Shown: in pieces, positions 61,801-64,000 of the stretch | How positions within the stretch are numbered: the first letter of the stretch is position 1 | Layout of the letters: every line of letters starts with the position of its first letter | Assembly (NCBI RefSeq): GCF_964340395.1 | Contig: NC_135555.1 | Span: 25,261,725-25,325,724, forward strand | DNA length: 64,000 bases | Source: Glandiceps talaboti | Lineage: Eukaryota; Hemichordata; Enteropneusta; Spengelidae | Direction: 5' to 3' | Notes under the pieces: generated by a model | Database searches by the model: none | Seen by the model: only the letters and a program-made list of their open reading frames with translations | What the model was told of the DNA's origin: nothing | Program-made: the position numbers and the translations under genes

Positions 61801-63854
61801 GTTTCTGTAAGCACTGTGACTCCATGTAAATGTCTTTGTAAGTACTGTGACTCCATGTAAGTGTCTCTGTAAGTACTGTGTCTCTGACTCCATGTAAATG
61901 TCTCTGTAAGTACTGTGTCTCTGACTCCATGTAAGTGTCTCTGTAAGTACTGTGACTCCATGTAAGTGTCTTTGTAAGTACTGTGACTCCATGTAAGTGT
62001 CTCTGTAAGAACTGTGACTCCATGTAAGTGTCTCTGTAAGTACTGTGTGTCCGACTCCATGTAAGTGTCTCTGTAAGTACTGTGACTCCATGTAAGTGTC
62101 TCTGTAAGTACTGTGTCTCTGACTCCATGTAAATGTCTCTGTAAGTACTGTGTCTCTGACTCCATGTAAGTGTCTCTGTAAGTACTGTGTGTCTGACTCC
62201 ATGTAAGTGTTTCTGTAAGTACTGTGACTCCATGTAAGTGTCTCTGTAAGAACTGTGACTCCATGTAAGTGTCTCTGTAAGTACTGTGTGTCCGACTCCA
62301 TGTAAGTGTCTCTGTAAGTACTGTGACTCCATGTAAGTGTCTCTGTAAGTACTGTGTGTCCGACTCCATGTAAGTGTTTCTGTAAGTACTGTGACTCCAT
62401 GTAAGTGTCTCTGTAAGCACTGTGACTCCATGTAAGTGTCTCTGTAAGTACTGTGTCTCTGACTCCATGTAAGTATCTCTGTAAGTACTGTGACTCCATG
62501 TAAGTGTCTCTGTAAGTACTGTGTGTCCGACTCCATGTAAGTGTTTCTGTAAGTACTGTGACTCCATGTAAGTGTCTCTGTAAGCACTGTGACTCCATGT
62601 AAGTGTCTCTGTAAGTACTGTGTGTCTGACTCCATGTAAGTACATGTATCTCTGTAAGTACTGTGTCTCTGACTCCATGTAAGTATCTCTGTAAGTACTG
62701 TGACTCCATGTAAGTGTCTCTGTAAGTACTGTGTGTCCGACTCCATGTAAGTGTTTCTGTAAGTACTGTGACTCCATGTAAGTGTCTCTGTAAGCACTGT
62801 GACTCCATGTAAGTGTCTCTGTAAGAACTGTGTCTCTGACTCCATGTAAGTACATGTATCTCTGTAAGTACTGTGTCTCTGACTCCATGTAAGTGTCTTT
62901 GTAAGTACTGTGTCTCTGACTCCATGTAAGTGTCTCTGTAAGTTGTGTCTCTGACTCCATGTAAGTGTCTTTGTAAGTACTGTGACTCCATGTAAGTGTC
63001 TTTGTAAGTACTGTGTCTCTGACTCCATGTAAGTGTCTCTGTAAGTACTGTGTCTCTGACTCCATGTAAGTGTCTCTGTAAGAACTGTGACTCCATGTAA
63101 GTGTCTCTGTAAGTACTGTGTCTCTGACTCCATGTAAGTGTCTCTGTAAGAACTGTGACTCCATGTAAATGTCTCTGTAAGAACTGTGACTCCATGTAAA
63201 TGTCTTTGTAAGTACTGTGACTCCATGTAAGTGTCTCTGTAAGTACTGTGTCTCTGACTCCATGTAAGTGTCTCTGTAAGAACTGTGACTCCATGTAAAT
63301 GTCTCTGTAAGAACTGTGACTCCATGTAAATGTCTTTGTAAGTACTGTGTGTCCATGTAAGTGTCTCTGTAAGTACTGTGTCTCTGACTCCATGTAAGTG
63401 TCTCTGTAAGAACTGTGACTCCATGTAAATGTCTCTGTAAGTACTGTGACTCCATGTAAGTGTCTCTGTAAGTACTGTGACTCCATGTAAGTGTCTCTGT
63501 AAGAACTGTGACTCTGACTCCATGTAAGTGTCTCTGTAAGTACTGTGTCTCTGACTCCATGTAAATGTCTCTGTAAGTACTGTGTCTCTGTATAATTGCC
63601 CTCAGATATACAAATACCCTGACTATGGCAAACTGTCACTTGCACTTCATGTGAAGACAAAGTATTGATGCAATTCAATTTCTTCTCTTAGATTCTAAAT
63701 TTTCCATTTTCTTTTCCTAGATCCGTCGTTCTTCTTAACTGGAGCATTTGTATGGAAAGTAGTGGTAATAACTCTTGTAAGCTGTGTGCCATTATATATT
63801 CTTAAATATCTCAGAAGAAGATTTTCACCACCAAGCTACTCCAAACTTACATAG
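6463..63854 (+). CDS. ATP9A/B: ATP9A/ATP9B-type P4-ATPase (putative phospholipid flippase), 22 coding exons, 5' end missing
   Basis: Spliced gene; the span includes 21 introns. Joining 22 gt-ag exons gives 1083 residues plus stop, close to vertebrate ATP9A/ATP9B (about 1050-1150). Numbering starts at the first complete codon (6464). Seen: DGET 229-232 (actuator loop), PLSL 379-382 (M4, usually PISL), DKTGTLT 426-432 with phospho-acceptor Asp426, SPDEVAL 536-542, KGA 605-607 (nucleotide pocket), TGDK 714-717, GDGGND 821-826 (hinge and Mg site), and ten hydrophobic segments. The cysteine-rich [11 protein letters not shown] stretch and the final SPPSYSKLT are typical of ATP9. Family knowledge: P4-ATPases move phospholipids to the cytosolic leaflet; ATP9 proteins act in Golgi and endosomes and, unlike most P4-ATPases, leave the ER without a CDC50 partner. 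The N-terminal [13 protein letters not shown] resembles ATP9B more than ATP9A, but an invertebrate gene may precede that duplication. The first exon(s) were not found. Confidence 0.96.
6721..7092. repeat. 31-bp array, intron 1
   Basis: About 12 copies of a unit containing aacattaatagtatcccaaa and cattgtaacat. A variant with agcaaccc alternates with agtatccc in the middle copies. Confidence 0.95.
7093..8008. other. intron 1 segment, nothing recognised
   Basis: Unique-looking intronic sequence. One 72-codon frame near 7272 has no recognisable similarity and no splice context. Confidence 0.5.
8009..8502. repeat. 58-bp array, intron 1
   Basis: About 8.5 copies of a unit starting tatgaccaagttgagttgac and containing gaattcacaagtacatggaa. 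One copy near 8355 has lost about 13 bp. Confidence 0.95.
8588..8608. other. GC palindrome and G-rich run
   Basis: ACCCCCCTCC and GGAGGGGGGT are perfect 10-bp arms around one base, followed by GGAGGGGG. Isolated in AT-rich intron. It could form a hairpin or a G-quadruplex on the transcript strand. Confidence 0.7.
8761..8870. repeat. (GT)n / (GTAT)n microsatellite
   Basis: GTGTGTAT-type low-complexity tract, GT on the transcribed strand. Confidence 0.95.
8880..9615. other. intron 1 segment, nothing recognised
   Basis: AT-rich intronic DNA with no open frame of note and no repeat structure I could see. Confidence 0.5.
9617..10975. repeat. 40-bp array, intron 1
   Basis: About 34 copies of a unit with acatgtaaactatgatgaaa and actgtagttgtcacaccact. 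The first 16 or so copies look identical; variants (agctgtc, cactgt, gacgaa) appear only in the right half, and the right end is broken (about 10900-10970). Confidence 0.97.
11169..11319 (+). CDS. ATP9A/B: ATP9 exon e2
   Basis: Residues 57-107, cytosolic, including the [10 protein letters not shown] stretch and the [12 protein letters not shown] segment that leads to M1. Acceptor ttttatag, donor TTG|gtaagt at 11320, ends in phase 0. The last bases of this exon and its donor form the unit of a 51-bp tandem array in the following intron. Confidence 0.95.
11288..11535 (+). repeat. 51-bp array containing the e2 exon end and donor
   Basis: The unit equals the last 30 or so bases of e2 plus the donor and about 15 intron bases. 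After the real donor at 11320, near-exact copies of CCATTG|gtaagtacc occur at 11371, 11422 and 11473, with a damaged fourth at 11524. Reading through gives an in-frame TAA at 11356-11358. Confidence 0.95.
11756..12290. repeat. compound short array, intron 2
   Basis: Interleaved 13-bp-type modules (gtatgtaatacag, gtttgtatacag, atgtaggtgtgtaatacag) in irregular order. A minus-strand frame of 190 codons reflects the absence of stops in the modules, not a gene. Confidence 0.9.
12476..12589 (+). CDS. ATP9A/B: ATP9 exon e3 (M1 and start of M2)
   Basis: Residues 108-145: [20 protein letters not shown] forms M1, and YLYTYWLPL begins M2. Acceptor tttcag, donor CTG|gtaagt at 12590, phase 0 on both sides. 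The 3' part of the exon (from about 12521) plus its donor is tandemly repeated downstream. Confidence 0.96.
12521..13230 (+). repeat. 71-73-bp array containing the e3 exon end and donor
   Basis: The unit spans about 67 bases of e3 coding sequence plus gtaagtta. The real donor is at 12590; near-exact decoys lie at 12663, 12736, 12807, 12878, 12949, 13020 and 13091, then two degraded copies follow. Two unit types alternate from the fourth copy on (ctcag...ccagc...catactgg versus ctaag...caagc...catagtgg). Extension past the real donor meets an in-frame TAG in the first extra unit. Confidence 0.96.
13255..13320 (-). repeat. tRNA-derived fragment, probable SINE head
   Basis: On the minus strand a B-box-like GGTTCTACCAC (13263-13273) lies 33 bases from an A-box-position block AGATGATTGG (13307-13316), with TTAGAGTGG between as in tRNA D-arm and anticodon regions. 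It sits 10 bases before the e4 acceptor. Too degenerate to be a working tRNA gene. Confidence 0.5.
13331..13498 (+). CDS. ATP9A/B: ATP9 exon e4 (M2 end, actuator domain start)
   Basis: Residues 146-201. [19 protein letters not shown] closes M2; the rest ([11 protein letters not shown] to DIIFVEK) begins the actuator domain. Acceptor ttctgtag, donor AAG|gtaagt at 13499. The 51-bp array of intron 4 begins about 20 bases past this donor. Confidence 0.96.
13520..16318 (+). repeat. 51-bp array, intron 4
   Basis: About 55 copies of a unit containing cagtgtgagcccagtgtgat and ctatttacatgtcagtgctt. Copies differ mainly at gata/ggta and tctggg/tcgggg. Because 51 is a multiple of 3 and the unit lacks stops in this frame, a 17-residue repeat ([17 protein letters not shown]) stays open for 722 codons, but it starts inside an intron, a few bases past the e4 donor. 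Confidence 0.97.
16430..16709. other. end of intron 4, nothing recognised
   Basis: AT-rich intron sequence leading to the e5 acceptor. Confidence 0.5.
16710..16761 (+). CDS. ATP9A/B: ATP9 exon e5
   Basis: Short exon, residues 202-219, [18 protein letters not shown], actuator domain, highly conserved in ATP9 proteins. Acceptor tttgtacag, donor ACTG|gtaaga at 16762, phase 1. Confidence 0.95.
16936..16981. repeat. perfect 16-bp inverted repeat, intron 5
   Basis: GTTAAACCATAGACAG at 16936-16951 and its exact inverse at 16966-16981 around a 14-base loop. Looks like a small hairpin or MITE remnant. The rest of intron 5 shows only a short (TTTG)n tract near 17477. Confidence 0.7.
17633..17727 (+). 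CDS. ATP9A/B: ATP9 exon e6 (DGET motif)
   Basis: Residues 219-250 with [19 protein letters not shown] is encoded at 17662-17673 and drives dephosphorylation in the P-type cycle. Acceptor ttttttcag. The donor must be CAT|gtaggt at 17728: the stronger-looking site four bases on would break the frame into e7. The donor leads directly into a 14-bp array whose units also contain gtaact. Confidence 0.93.
17728..19645 (+). repeat. 14-bp array starting at the e6 donor, intron 6
   Basis: About 135 copies of gtaacttagattga and variants (agagtga, agaatga, agataaa). It begins within the e6 donor region, and almost every unit has gtaact or ataact. Confidence 0.95.
19710..20799. mobile_element. hAT-like non-autonomous DNA element
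   Basis: Termini CAGTGTTTCCGCTG (19710) and CAGAGGAAACACTG (ends 20799) are inverted repeats with one mismatch and match the CAGTGTTTCC style of hAT ends. Subterminal attagccaaa / tttggctaat motifs occur in both orientations. Interior noncoding. No clear 8-bp target duplication; the right end abuts a 21-bp array. Confidence 0.65.
20803..21402. repeat. 21-bp array, intron 6
   Basis: About 28 copies of catcactccataacacaatg and variants (cacacc for cactcc). The 21-bp period keeps several frames open on both strands (for example MSSLHNT repeats), which is an artefact. Confidence 0.95.
21551..21704 (+). CDS. ATP9A/B: ATP9 exon e7
   Basis: Residues 251-302, end of the actuator domain: [18 protein letters not shown], then the ATP9-typical [18 protein letters not shown]. 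Acceptor ttttctag, donor TCAG|gtaagc at 21705, phase 1. Confidence 0.95.
21842..22095. repeat. 42-bp array, intron 7
   Basis: Six copies of a unit with gacttagataacaaagatca and aacatacagacagggatta. Confidence 0.93.
22308..22474 (+). CDS. ATP9A/B: ATP9 exon e8 (M3)
   Basis: Residues 302-357: [27 protein letters not shown], then M3 ([17 protein letters not shown]). Acceptor ttatacag, donor AAG|gtaagt at 22475, phase 0. Confidence 0.95.
22475..23010. other. start of intron 8, nothing recognised
   Basis: AT-rich intronic DNA before the 62-bp array. A short direct repeat of ttcagacccaaaca occurs at about 22712 and 22752. Confidence 0.5.
23015..28045. repeat. 62-bp array, intron 8
   Basis: About 81 copies of a unit with tatacactgatataataatc, acatagggtatatctatatg and cagtacattactaaagtatg. 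Substitutions recur at a few sites (tatatg/tatgtg, tacact/ttcact, gcagt/gtagt). Nearly fills the intron. Confidence 0.98.
28116..28186 (+). CDS. ATP9A/B: ATP9 exon e9 (M4)
   Basis: Residues 358-381, M4: [13 protein letters not shown] followed by a Ser split across the intron. The helix-breaking P4 motif reads PLSL instead of the usual PISL. Acceptor ttttag, donor TTAG|gtgagt at 28187, phase 2. Confidence 0.94.
28240..28345. repeat. short inverted repeat with AGGTCAAAGG ends, intron 9
   Basis: TAACCTTTGACCT near 28255 and AAGGTCAAAGGTAACA near 28310 are inverted, about 47 bases apart. Probably a small MITE relic. AGGTCA also resembles a nuclear-receptor half-site, for which there is no other support. 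Confidence 0.45.
28525..29265 (-). repeat. 52-bp array built on a tRNA-derived sequence, intron 9
   Basis: About 14 copies of a unit with cctgatcacagtagtaagtg and gccagttgtttaaccactgt. On the minus strand each unit has a good A box (TGGCACAGTGG); in the first copy a B-box-like GTTCAAGTC (28529-28537) lies about 33 bases from the A box, as in tRNAs. I infer amplification of a SINE head. Units also carry gtaagtgg on the + strand. Confidence 0.8.
29318..29483 (+). CDS. ATP9A/B: ATP9 exon e10 (DKTGT phosphorylation site)
   Basis: Residues 381-436. [14 protein letters not shown] follows M4, then [11 protein letters not shown] and the P-type signature DKTGTLT at 29451-29471, with Asp426 as the expected phospho-acceptor. 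Acceptor atttcag, donor ATG|gtaaga at 29484, phase 0. Confidence 0.97.
29565..29935. repeat. dispersed repeat copy 1, intron 10
   Basis: Shares many blocks with 50560-50800 (for example tgtctttttggtcaaaaatc, gctgaaatttaatg and a tgtagatta block). Internally it repeats a module of about 140-150 bp (cagattgg.ctgaaattt at about 29585 and 29732). Confidence 0.75.
29936..30491. other. rest of intron 10, nothing recognised
   Basis: AT-rich intron sequence with no repeat structure or frame I can support. Confidence 0.5.
30492..30800 (+). CDS. ATP9A/B: ATP9 exon e11 (nucleotide-binding domain)
   Basis: Longest exon, residues 437-539. It begins [13 protein letters not shown], continues through a variable Ser/Thr/Lys-rich loop, then has [17 protein letters not shown] and ends in QAASPDE. 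Acceptor attaccag, donor GAG|gtgagt at 30801, phase 0 on both sides. Confidence 0.95.
30885..31545 (-). repeat. 60-bp array built on a tRNA-Thr-like sequence, intron 11
   Basis: Eleven copies of 60 bp with agattacaagccaatcactc and taaccattcaaccatcatga. On the minus strand the first copy reads as a tRNA-like order: A-box region TGGTTGAATGG (30936-30946), a TTGTAA anticodon-loop block, then B-box-like GGTTCATGCC (30893-30902), 33 bases apart. Only the first copy retains the B box. A 220-codon plus-strand frame is a by-product of the 60-bp period. Confidence 0.85.
31609..31770 (+). CDS. ATP9A/B: ATP9 exon e12 (nucleotide-binding domain)
   Basis: Residues 540-593: [14 protein letters not shown] completes the SPDEVAL motif, then [18 protein letters not shown]. 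Acceptor cctaatag, donor AAG|gtgagt at 31771, phase 0. Confidence 0.96.
31771..32238. other. intron 12, nothing recognised
   Basis: AT-rich intron sequence up to the hairpin at 32239. Confidence 0.5.
32239..32346 (-). repeat. 45-bp-arm hairpin, intron 12
   Basis: Arms 32239-32283 and 32302-32346 are inverted copies with three mismatches around an 18-base loop. All three mismatches would be G-U pairs in minus-strand RNA. Could be a short foldback element or a small-RNA precursor-like hairpin. Confidence 0.8.
32446..32538 (+). CDS. ATP9A/B: ATP9 exon e13 (KGA motif)
   Basis: Residues 594-624: [19 protein letters not shown] and [11 protein letters not shown] lines the ATP pocket. Acceptor ctacag, donor GAG|gtgggt at 32539, phase 0. 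The last 42 bases (32497-32538) are the first copy of a 42-bp tandem repeat that crosses into the intron. Confidence 0.95.
32497..32665 (+). repeat. 42-bp array containing the e13 exon end and donor
   Basis: The first copy is exonic (32497-32538). Copies after the real donor (32539) place decoy GAG|gtgggtaac donors at 32581 and 32623. Readthrough gives an in-frame TAG within the first extra unit. Confidence 0.94.
32764..34080. repeat. 37-bp array, intron 13
   Basis: About 35 copies of a unit with catgtccaaatatacatcat and tcaaagtgtatacttgt. Since 37 is not a multiple of 3 but the unit has no stop in any plus frame, all three plus frames stay open for 324-449 codons. Two copies carry a ccggta insertion. 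Confidence 0.97.
34279..34362 (+). CDS. ATP9A/B: ATP9 exon e14
   Basis: Residues 625-652, [19 protein letters not shown] then EDIYQDFE, near-identical to vertebrate ATP9. Acceptor cttacag, donor GAA|gtaagc at 34363, phase 0. Confidence 0.96.
34670..34830. repeat. (GT)n-(GTAT)n-(GT)n microsatellite, intron 14
   Basis: Pure GT flanks a GTAT core. Confidence 0.97.
34873..35353. mobile_element. 481-bp foldback MITE-like element, intron 14
   Basis: Ends AATCTGATTAAAAT and ATTTTAATCAGATT are inverted, and the similarity continues inward in both arms (for example tttttgttctgtga near 34916 against tcacagaacaaaaa near 35261). The 11-bp direct repeat GGGTGTAAGTA flanks both ends (34862-34872 and 35354-35364). 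Noncoding. Confidence 0.85.
35374..35428. repeat. (CA)n microsatellite, intron 14
   Basis: About 27 CA dinucleotides, about 90 bases upstream of the e15 acceptor. Confidence 0.97.
35517..35687 (+). CDS. ATP9A/B: ATP9 exon e15
   Basis: Residues 653-709, including [30 protein letters not shown] and [15 protein letters not shown]. Acceptor ctttcag, donor AAG|gtcagt at 35688, phase 0. Confidence 0.96.
35808..38999. repeat. 67-bp array, intron 15
   Basis: About 47 copies of a unit with aagtaaatgtccagtcagac, ttatttctacctttagtaca and cttgtattgattactgctat. It abuts the next array directly inside a shared tag/tagta tract. Confidence 0.97.
39000..44969. repeat. 36-bp array, intron 15 (left block)
   Basis: About 165 copies of a unit with tagcctagggtatatacaat and gtcttatattaactat; a 37-bp form has taggcc. 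Includes two larger internal duplications with periods of 760 and 544 bp. Confidence 0.98.
44971..45114. mobile_element. hairpin module at the left end of the insertion in the 36-bp array
   Basis: Arms of about 65 bp (44971-45036 and 45049-45114) are near-perfect inverted copies, with AATAAACCACCCCCTGGGGA at the outer end and GGTTTTGACCAGTGAAC further in. The outer sequence is the same family as the array at 52.9-54.3 kb. Confidence 0.85.
45115..46024. mobile_element. 910-bp element with perfect 22-bp terminal inverted repeats
   Basis: ATTATATTATACCAGTATAT... at 45115-45136 is the exact inverse of 46003-46024. With the adjacent hairpin it interrupts the 36-bp array, which resumes in register (tcttatatt | aactattagcc). 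Interior less AT-rich than the surroundings, noncoding, with a direct repeat of ccagcagtgcattatc at about 45908 and 45930. Family not recognised. Confidence 0.8.
46025..46645. repeat. 36-bp array, intron 15 (right block)
   Basis: Continuation of the 36-bp array, about 17 copies. Confidence 0.97.
46744..46846. repeat. (TTTA)n/(TTTG)n microsatellite before e16
   Basis: T-rich tetramers ending about 12 bases before the e16 acceptor; they supply its pyrimidine tract. Confidence 0.9.
46859..47047 (+). CDS. ATP9A/B: ATP9 exon e16 (TGDK motif)
   Basis: Residues 710-772. [19 protein letters not shown] carries TGDK (46871-46882), then [18 protein letters not shown]. The acceptor is preceded by a (TTTA)/(TTTG) microsatellite that doubles as the pyrimidine-rich tract. 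Donor GAT|gtaagt at 47048, phase 0. Confidence 0.96.
47400..49560. repeat. diverged ~294-bp tandem repeat, intron 16, split by a 43-bp array
   Basis: Landmarks recur about 294 bases apart: cacagacac.ttgtagta at about 48871, 49165 and 49459; tcaagtgtcta.cccca at 49051 and 49347; gcagccat.tttgt at 47454 and 49284. Includes a C run near 48840 and a G run near 49528. Between 47505 and 48680 it is replaced by the 43-bp array. Confidence 0.7.
47505..48680. repeat. 43-bp array, intron 16
   Basis: About 27 copies of a unit with attcaagtgcctacatccat and attatcaaatatgaagtgac. The unit matches the ttcaagtgtctacccccata segment of the surrounding ~294-bp repeat. Confidence 0.95.
49958..50102 (+). CDS. 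ATP9A/B: ATP9 exon e17 (ATP9 Cys-rich signature)
   Basis: Residues 773-821: [19 protein letters not shown] then [12 protein letters not shown] domain. Acceptor attcag, donor ATAG|gtgagt at 50103, phase 1. The first four residues (MILQ) differ from the vertebrate VCLK, but the frame and acceptor are sound. Confidence 0.94.
50228..50455. repeat. (GT)n with GTCTGT and GTCC interruptions, intron 17
   Basis: Low-complexity tract; open frames on both strands are artefacts. Confidence 0.96.
50560..50785. repeat. dispersed repeat copy 2, intron 17
   Basis: Same family as 29565-29935 (ctcaaatttggtggacacat, tgtctttttggtcaaaaatc). It is cut at gaaatttaatg by the 29-bp array. Confidence 0.75.
50783..51065. 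repeat. 29-bp array, intron 17
   Basis: About 10 copies of a unit with catggtgttagcatggttaa and ctttcctgt. Confidence 0.93.
51429..51493 (+). CDS. ATP9A/B: ATP9 exon e18 (GDGGND)
   Basis: Short exon, residues 821-842, [20 protein letters not shown] then GK: P-domain hinge with the Mg-coordinating Asp. The glycine is split across the intron. Acceptor ttgtctag, donor AAG|gtgagg at 51494, phase 0. Confidence 0.96.
51525..51797. repeat. ~23-bp array, intron 18
   Basis: About 11 copies of ttcctagaattcttagatac-tat, some with the tatggcctagc variant. Confidence 0.93.
51930..52150 (+). CDS. ATP9A/B: ATP9 exon e19 (M5, M6)
   Basis: Residues 843-916: [37 protein letters not shown], then M5 ([17 protein letters not shown]) and the start of M6 (LYQGFLTVG). 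Acceptor tttacag, donor TAGG|gtaagt at 52151, phase 2. The last 25 or so bases plus the donor are repeated in a 39-bp array. Confidence 0.96.
52126..52460 (+). repeat. 39-bp array containing the e19 exon end and donor
   Basis: The unit holds the e19 end tatcagggttttctgactgt-agg and gtaagtgtataa. The real donor is at 52151; decoys at 52190, 52229, 52268, 52307, 52346, 52388 and 52430. The last two units carry a 4-base cttа-type gain (tgtcttaggg). Readthrough gives GTA GGG TAA at once. Confidence 0.96.
52525..52862. repeat. (GT)n/(GTCTGT)n microsatellite, intron 19
   Basis: About 340 bp of alternating purine-pyrimidine DNA, which can adopt Z-form. Confidence 0.97.
52915..54330. repeat. 20-21-bp array derived from a transposon end, intron 19
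   Basis: About 69 copies of gggataataaaccaccccat and variants. The right edge continues as gggatggtatactctaaggt, which matches the left end of the hairpin module at 44971 (ggggatggtataccaagagg) both before and after the unit. Mirror-type open frames on both strands are artefacts. Confidence 0.93.
54475..54583 (+). CDS. ATP9A/B: ATP9 exon e20 (M6 end)
   Basis: Residues 916-952: [19 protein letters not shown] then [13 protein letters not shown]. Acceptor attcag, donor AAG|gtatgt at 54584, phase 0. Confidence 0.95.
54600..55500. repeat. ~140-bp repeat with an inserted SINE tail, intron 20
   Basis: ctcatttgcataattaatga recurs at about 55102, 55241 and 55382, with aaattt.atgaaacttg and gatattgatcatacaga between; degraded copies start near 54740. 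Confidence 0.75.
54842..54921 (+). mobile_element. SINE 3' tail
   Basis: GTAAAGCGCC... to GGCGCTCTATAAATGTATTG followed by (ATTG)n. This tail type is shared by animal SINEs mobilised by L2/CR1-like LINEs. No head visible upstream, so it is 5'-truncated. Confidence 0.7.
55757..56018 (+). CDS. ATP9A/B: ATP9 exon e21 (M7-M9)
   Basis: Residues 953-1040: M7 ([19 protein letters not shown]), M8 ([19 protein letters not shown]), then TIRTWHW and M9 ([18 protein letters not shown]). Acceptor tttatag, donor TTTG|gtgagt at 56019, phase 1. Confidence 0.96.
56167..63592. repeat. 31/37-bp array, last intron (7.4 kb)
   Basis: More than 200 copies of gactccatgtaagtgtctct-gtaagtactgtg, with a 37-bp form that adds tctctg. 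Most units hold GTAAGT once or twice on the gene's sense strand. No minus-strand stop occurs in the unit, so three minus frames stay open for up to 2467 codons. A block of about 790 bp is repeated at a distance of 1087 bp (58599-59387 and 59686-60474). Confidence 0.98.
63593..63720. other. end of intron 21
   Basis: Unique sequence with a T/C-rich tract (ttttccattttcttttcctag) leading to the e22 acceptor. Confidence 0.7.
63721..63854 (+). CDS. ATP9A/B: ATP9 exon e22 (M10 and C-terminus)
   Basis: Residues 1040-1083 and the TAG stop at 63852-63854. [20 protein letters not shown] forms M10; the tail [13 protein letters not shown] is typical of ATP9. Acceptor ttttcctag. It lies about 130 bases past the end of the 7.4-kb array in intron 21. 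Confidence 0.96.
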
Positions 63855-64000
63855 GGAGCCAGTTGAGGACCACTTAACTTTATTGACATTTAAAGTGTGC
63901 ACATAAAGAAATATAACATGTGGTGACATATAAAAACAGTCATTACAACTCGTAGTGAAACATTTTAAACAAGAATTTGATAGTAGAGGAAATACACTAT
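63855..64000 (+). other. start of the ATP9 3' UTR
   Basis: Follows the stop codon. No canonical AATAAA is visible in these 146 bases (only CATAAA- and TATAAA-type variants), so the polyadenylation site is probably beyond the window. Confidence 0.6.

Noticed and set aside
56157-63678. Giant minus-strand frames (2467, 2450, 1614 and 815 codons) as genes
   Set aside because: Three frames are open at once over a simple tandem array lacking any minus-strand stop; no unique domain.

Overview
This window is eukaryotic, almost certainly from an invertebrate animal. It holds one large multi-exon gene on the + strand, plus very many introns filled with tandem repeats. I see no bacterial features and no second convincing protein-coding gene. 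The sequence is AT-rich. The repeats (foldback elements, a hAT-like element, tRNA-derived fragments, a SINE-type tail, GT/CA and GTAT microsatellites) fit a marine invertebrate such as a hemichordate, amphioxus or lophotrochozoan, but I cannot name the species.

The gene encodes an ATP9A/ATP9B-type P4-ATPase (the class that includes yeast Neo1), a ten-span membrane protein related to phospholipid flippases of Golgi and endosomes. I placed 22 coding exons from 6463 to the stop codon at 63852-63854. All junctions have gt/ag borders and all reading phases agree, giving 1083 visible residues. The landmarks appear in order: DGET, PLSL (usually PISL), DKTGT with the phosphorylated Asp, KGA, TGDK, GDGGND and ten hydrophobic segments. 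The start of the protein is missing: the first visible exon opens in mid-codon, and no upstream first exon could be supported.

Layout. 1-2976 is a 40-bp satellite that runs off the left edge. 2984-3870 is a foldback element inserted at its end. 3880-6460 is mostly unrecognised, with a (TACA)n tract near 6.2 kb. 6463-63854 is the gene, and 63855-64000 is the start of the 3' UTR. About 40 kb, or two thirds of the window (summed by eye), is tandem array. There are roughly 30 array families, most of them private to one intron. The largest are a 31/37-bp array (7.4 kb, last intron), a 36-bp array (about 6.6 kb, intron 15), a 62-bp array (5 kb, intron 8), a 67-bp array (3.2 kb, intron 15), a 51-bp array (2.8 kb, intron 4) and a 14-bp array (1.9 kb, intron 6).

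The most notable pattern is where the arrays start. At four exons (e2, e3, e13, e19) the repeated unit contains the exon's 3' end together with its own 5' splice site, so 19 near-exact decoy donors lie downstream of the real ones. In all four, using the first decoy would add an in-frame stop. Other arrays grew from tRNA-derived sequences (52-bp and 60-bp arrays), from a transposon terminus (the 20-21-bp array at 52.9-54.3 kb) or from the middle of an older dispersed repeat (the 43-bp array). The last intron carries several hundred GTAAGT donor cores by estimate. The very long open frames in these arrays are by-products of repeat units that lack stop codons; I do not treat them as genes.
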